Assembly (NCBI GenBank): GCA_963662765.2
Contig: CAXXUP010000002.1
Span: forward strand, 1-64,000
Source: DATMXT01 sp963662765
GTDB lineage: Bacteria; Bacillota; Clostridia; Oscillospirales; Feifaniaceae
DNA: 64,000 bases
Reading direction: 5' to 3'
Positions 63,077-64,000 of this stretch are shown piece after piece. Below the pieces are notes generated by a model. The model was not told the origin of the DNA. It worked only from the letters and a program-made list of their open reading frames with translations, and did no database searches. The position numbers and the translations under genes are program-made. Each line of letters starts with the position of its first letter. Position 1 is the stretch's first letter.

Positions 63077-64000
63077 TTATTCGTTGAACATGCGTCCGAG
63101 CATGACGCCCAGCTCGCCCAGAAAATATTCGAACTGCGAGAGTACCCGCCGATAGTTCATCCGAGTCGGGCCGAGTACCGAGATGACGCCGACCGGCCTG
63201 CCGCCGAGGCTATAGCTCCCGGTGATGACACTGGTTTCCCGAAGTTCCTCATAGGGGTGCTCGCCGCCAATCGTGAACCGGATGCCGGAATAGTCGGTGT
63301 CGGGACAGAGTACCCGGAGAATGCGATCCCGGTCGTGAAGCAGCGCCAAGAGCTCGCGGGCTTTGTCGGTGTTCTGGTACTCCGGCAGAGAGAGCAGCCG
63401 GCTTTCGCCGCTGACAATAACTTCTCTGGCCCAGAGCTCATTGAGCATTTCGCGCAGCGCGCGGATGATGGGGGCGAGCAGCGGACGGTATCCGCCAAGC
63501 GTTTCCTCGAGCTGTACAAGCTGGGCAAGTGACATCTCGGAGATTGGAAGGCCTGTCAGCTGCTGACCGATCACGCTTTCAAGTTTTGATAAGATGTAGT
63601 AGGGAATAGGCTGCTCGGTGCACATGAGCCGGTTTTTTACGATACCGGCTGAAGTGACCAGCACCAGCACCACGCGGTCCGCGTCAATGGTAATGAGGTC
63701 GATCTTGTGCAGGCTGCCGACGTTCATGCGGGGGGTGACGACCACCGACGGATAGCCTGTCAGATCACTCACGACCCGACCGGCTTCGGCTAAAAGCCTT
63801 GTCAGCTCGGTCACATGGGCATGGGAGAGGGAGTGTGCCTGCTCTTTTTCGGTTTCCGTCAGCCGATAGCGCCCCATGAGCTCATTGACATAGGCGCGGT
63901 AACCGAGCGAAGATGGTACACGTCCCGCCGAGGTGTGGGGCTGAAGCAGCCAGCCGAGGGTTTCAAGCTCGGCCATCTCGTTGCGAATGGTTGCCGATGA
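63077..64000 (-). CDS. hrcA: Heat-inducible repressor HrcA, N-terminus outside the window
   Basis: The C-terminal part of HrcA, about 307 codons visible. The frame reaches the window edge, where ATIRNEMAELETLGWL belongs to the N-terminal winged helix, so the start lies beyond 64000. QPHTSAGRVPSSLGYRAYV is the family signature. The remainder, with SVLGPTRMNYRRVLS, is a GAF-like sensing domain. HrcA represses this operon at CIRCE sites, which should lie upstream of hrcA, outside the window. Confidence 0.95.
   Translation of the reverse strand, partial: SSATIRNEMAELETLGWLLQPHTSAGRVPSSLGYRAYVNELMGRYRLTETEKEQAHSLSHAHVTELTRLLAEAGRVVSDLTGYPSVVVTPRMNVGSLHKIDLITIDADRVVLVLVTSAGIVKNRLMCTEQPIPYYILSKLESVIGQQLTGLPISEMSLAQLVQLEETLGGYRPLLAPIIRALREMLNELWAREVIVSGESRLLSLPEYQNTDKARELLALLHDRDRILRVLCPDTDYSGIRFTIGGEHPYEELRETSVITGSYSLGGRPVGVISVLGPTRMNYRRVLSQFEYFLGELGVMLGRMFNE

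Overview
The window looks like chromosomal DNA of a Gram-positive anaerobe of the Clostridia, probably Oscillospiraceae-like. This is inferred from the hrcA-grpE-dnaK-dnaJ cluster next to lepA-hemW, strong AGGAGG ribosome sites, many ATGA overlaps, a D-aminopeptidase of the DppA family and a clostridial-type phage replication module. No 16S or species marker is present, so the assignment is only a guess. The left 37 kb is more AT-rich and accessory. The right 27 kb is visibly more GC-rich and reads as core chromosome.

Positions 1-6.3 kb hold the early end of a temperate phage or phage-derived element: a frameshifted tyrosine integrase, an XRE repressor divergent from a small Cro-like gene, an excisionase-like protein, a frameshifted DUF6291-type replication protein, a DnaC-type helicase loader, two small phage proteins, a terminase small subunit-like gene and a stub of what is probably the large terminase subunit. 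No structural genes follow. Positions 6.3-23.8 kb hold a complete type 3 BREX operon (brxF, brxC, pglXI, brxHII, pglZ, brxA). Two extra small genes are inserted between pglXI and brxHII, and sbcD-sbcC and a small membrane protein follow. This block is bracketed by two imperfect direct repeats of about 120-140 bp, each beginning with a transcription terminator. A small winged-helix-like gene lies divergent to brxF.

Positions 23.9-34 kb continue the defence island on both strands: McrB-McrC (type IV restriction), a macro domain / VWA / ADP-ribosylglycohydrolase operon, a phospholipase D-P-loop NTPase fusion, a C-terminal relic of a BrxL (Lon-like) gene from a different BREX type, and an unknown membrane protein. 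Positions 34-37.1 kb hold a damage-response module: a Y-family polymerase divergent from an S24/LexA-like repressor and an SRAP protein. Two dyad operators lie in the shared promoter region. A tRNA-Ser(GGA) with its 3' end facing the island marks the transition to core-like sequence.

Positions 37.4-47.5 kb carry mostly leftward catabolic genes: DppA, FAH-family hydrolase, nitroreductase, two tandemly duplicated M20 amidohydrolases, ABC-F, phosphohexomutase, HpcH/HpaI aldolase and an MBL hydrolase. A rightward GtrA-like gene interrupts them. Divergent from these is a five-gene Opp/Dpp-type peptide ABC transporter (47.8-53.7 kb), followed by a GntR/FCD regulator. The window ends with lepA-hemW-MFS converging on dnaJ-dnaK-grpE-hrcA, with hrcA cut by the window edge.

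The most notable content is the layered defence island on a truncated prophage. Within it the points to check first are the non-canonical genes inside BREX, the BrxF without a recognisable P-loop, the repeats bracketing the module, the PLD-NTPase fusion and the ADP-ribose operon.
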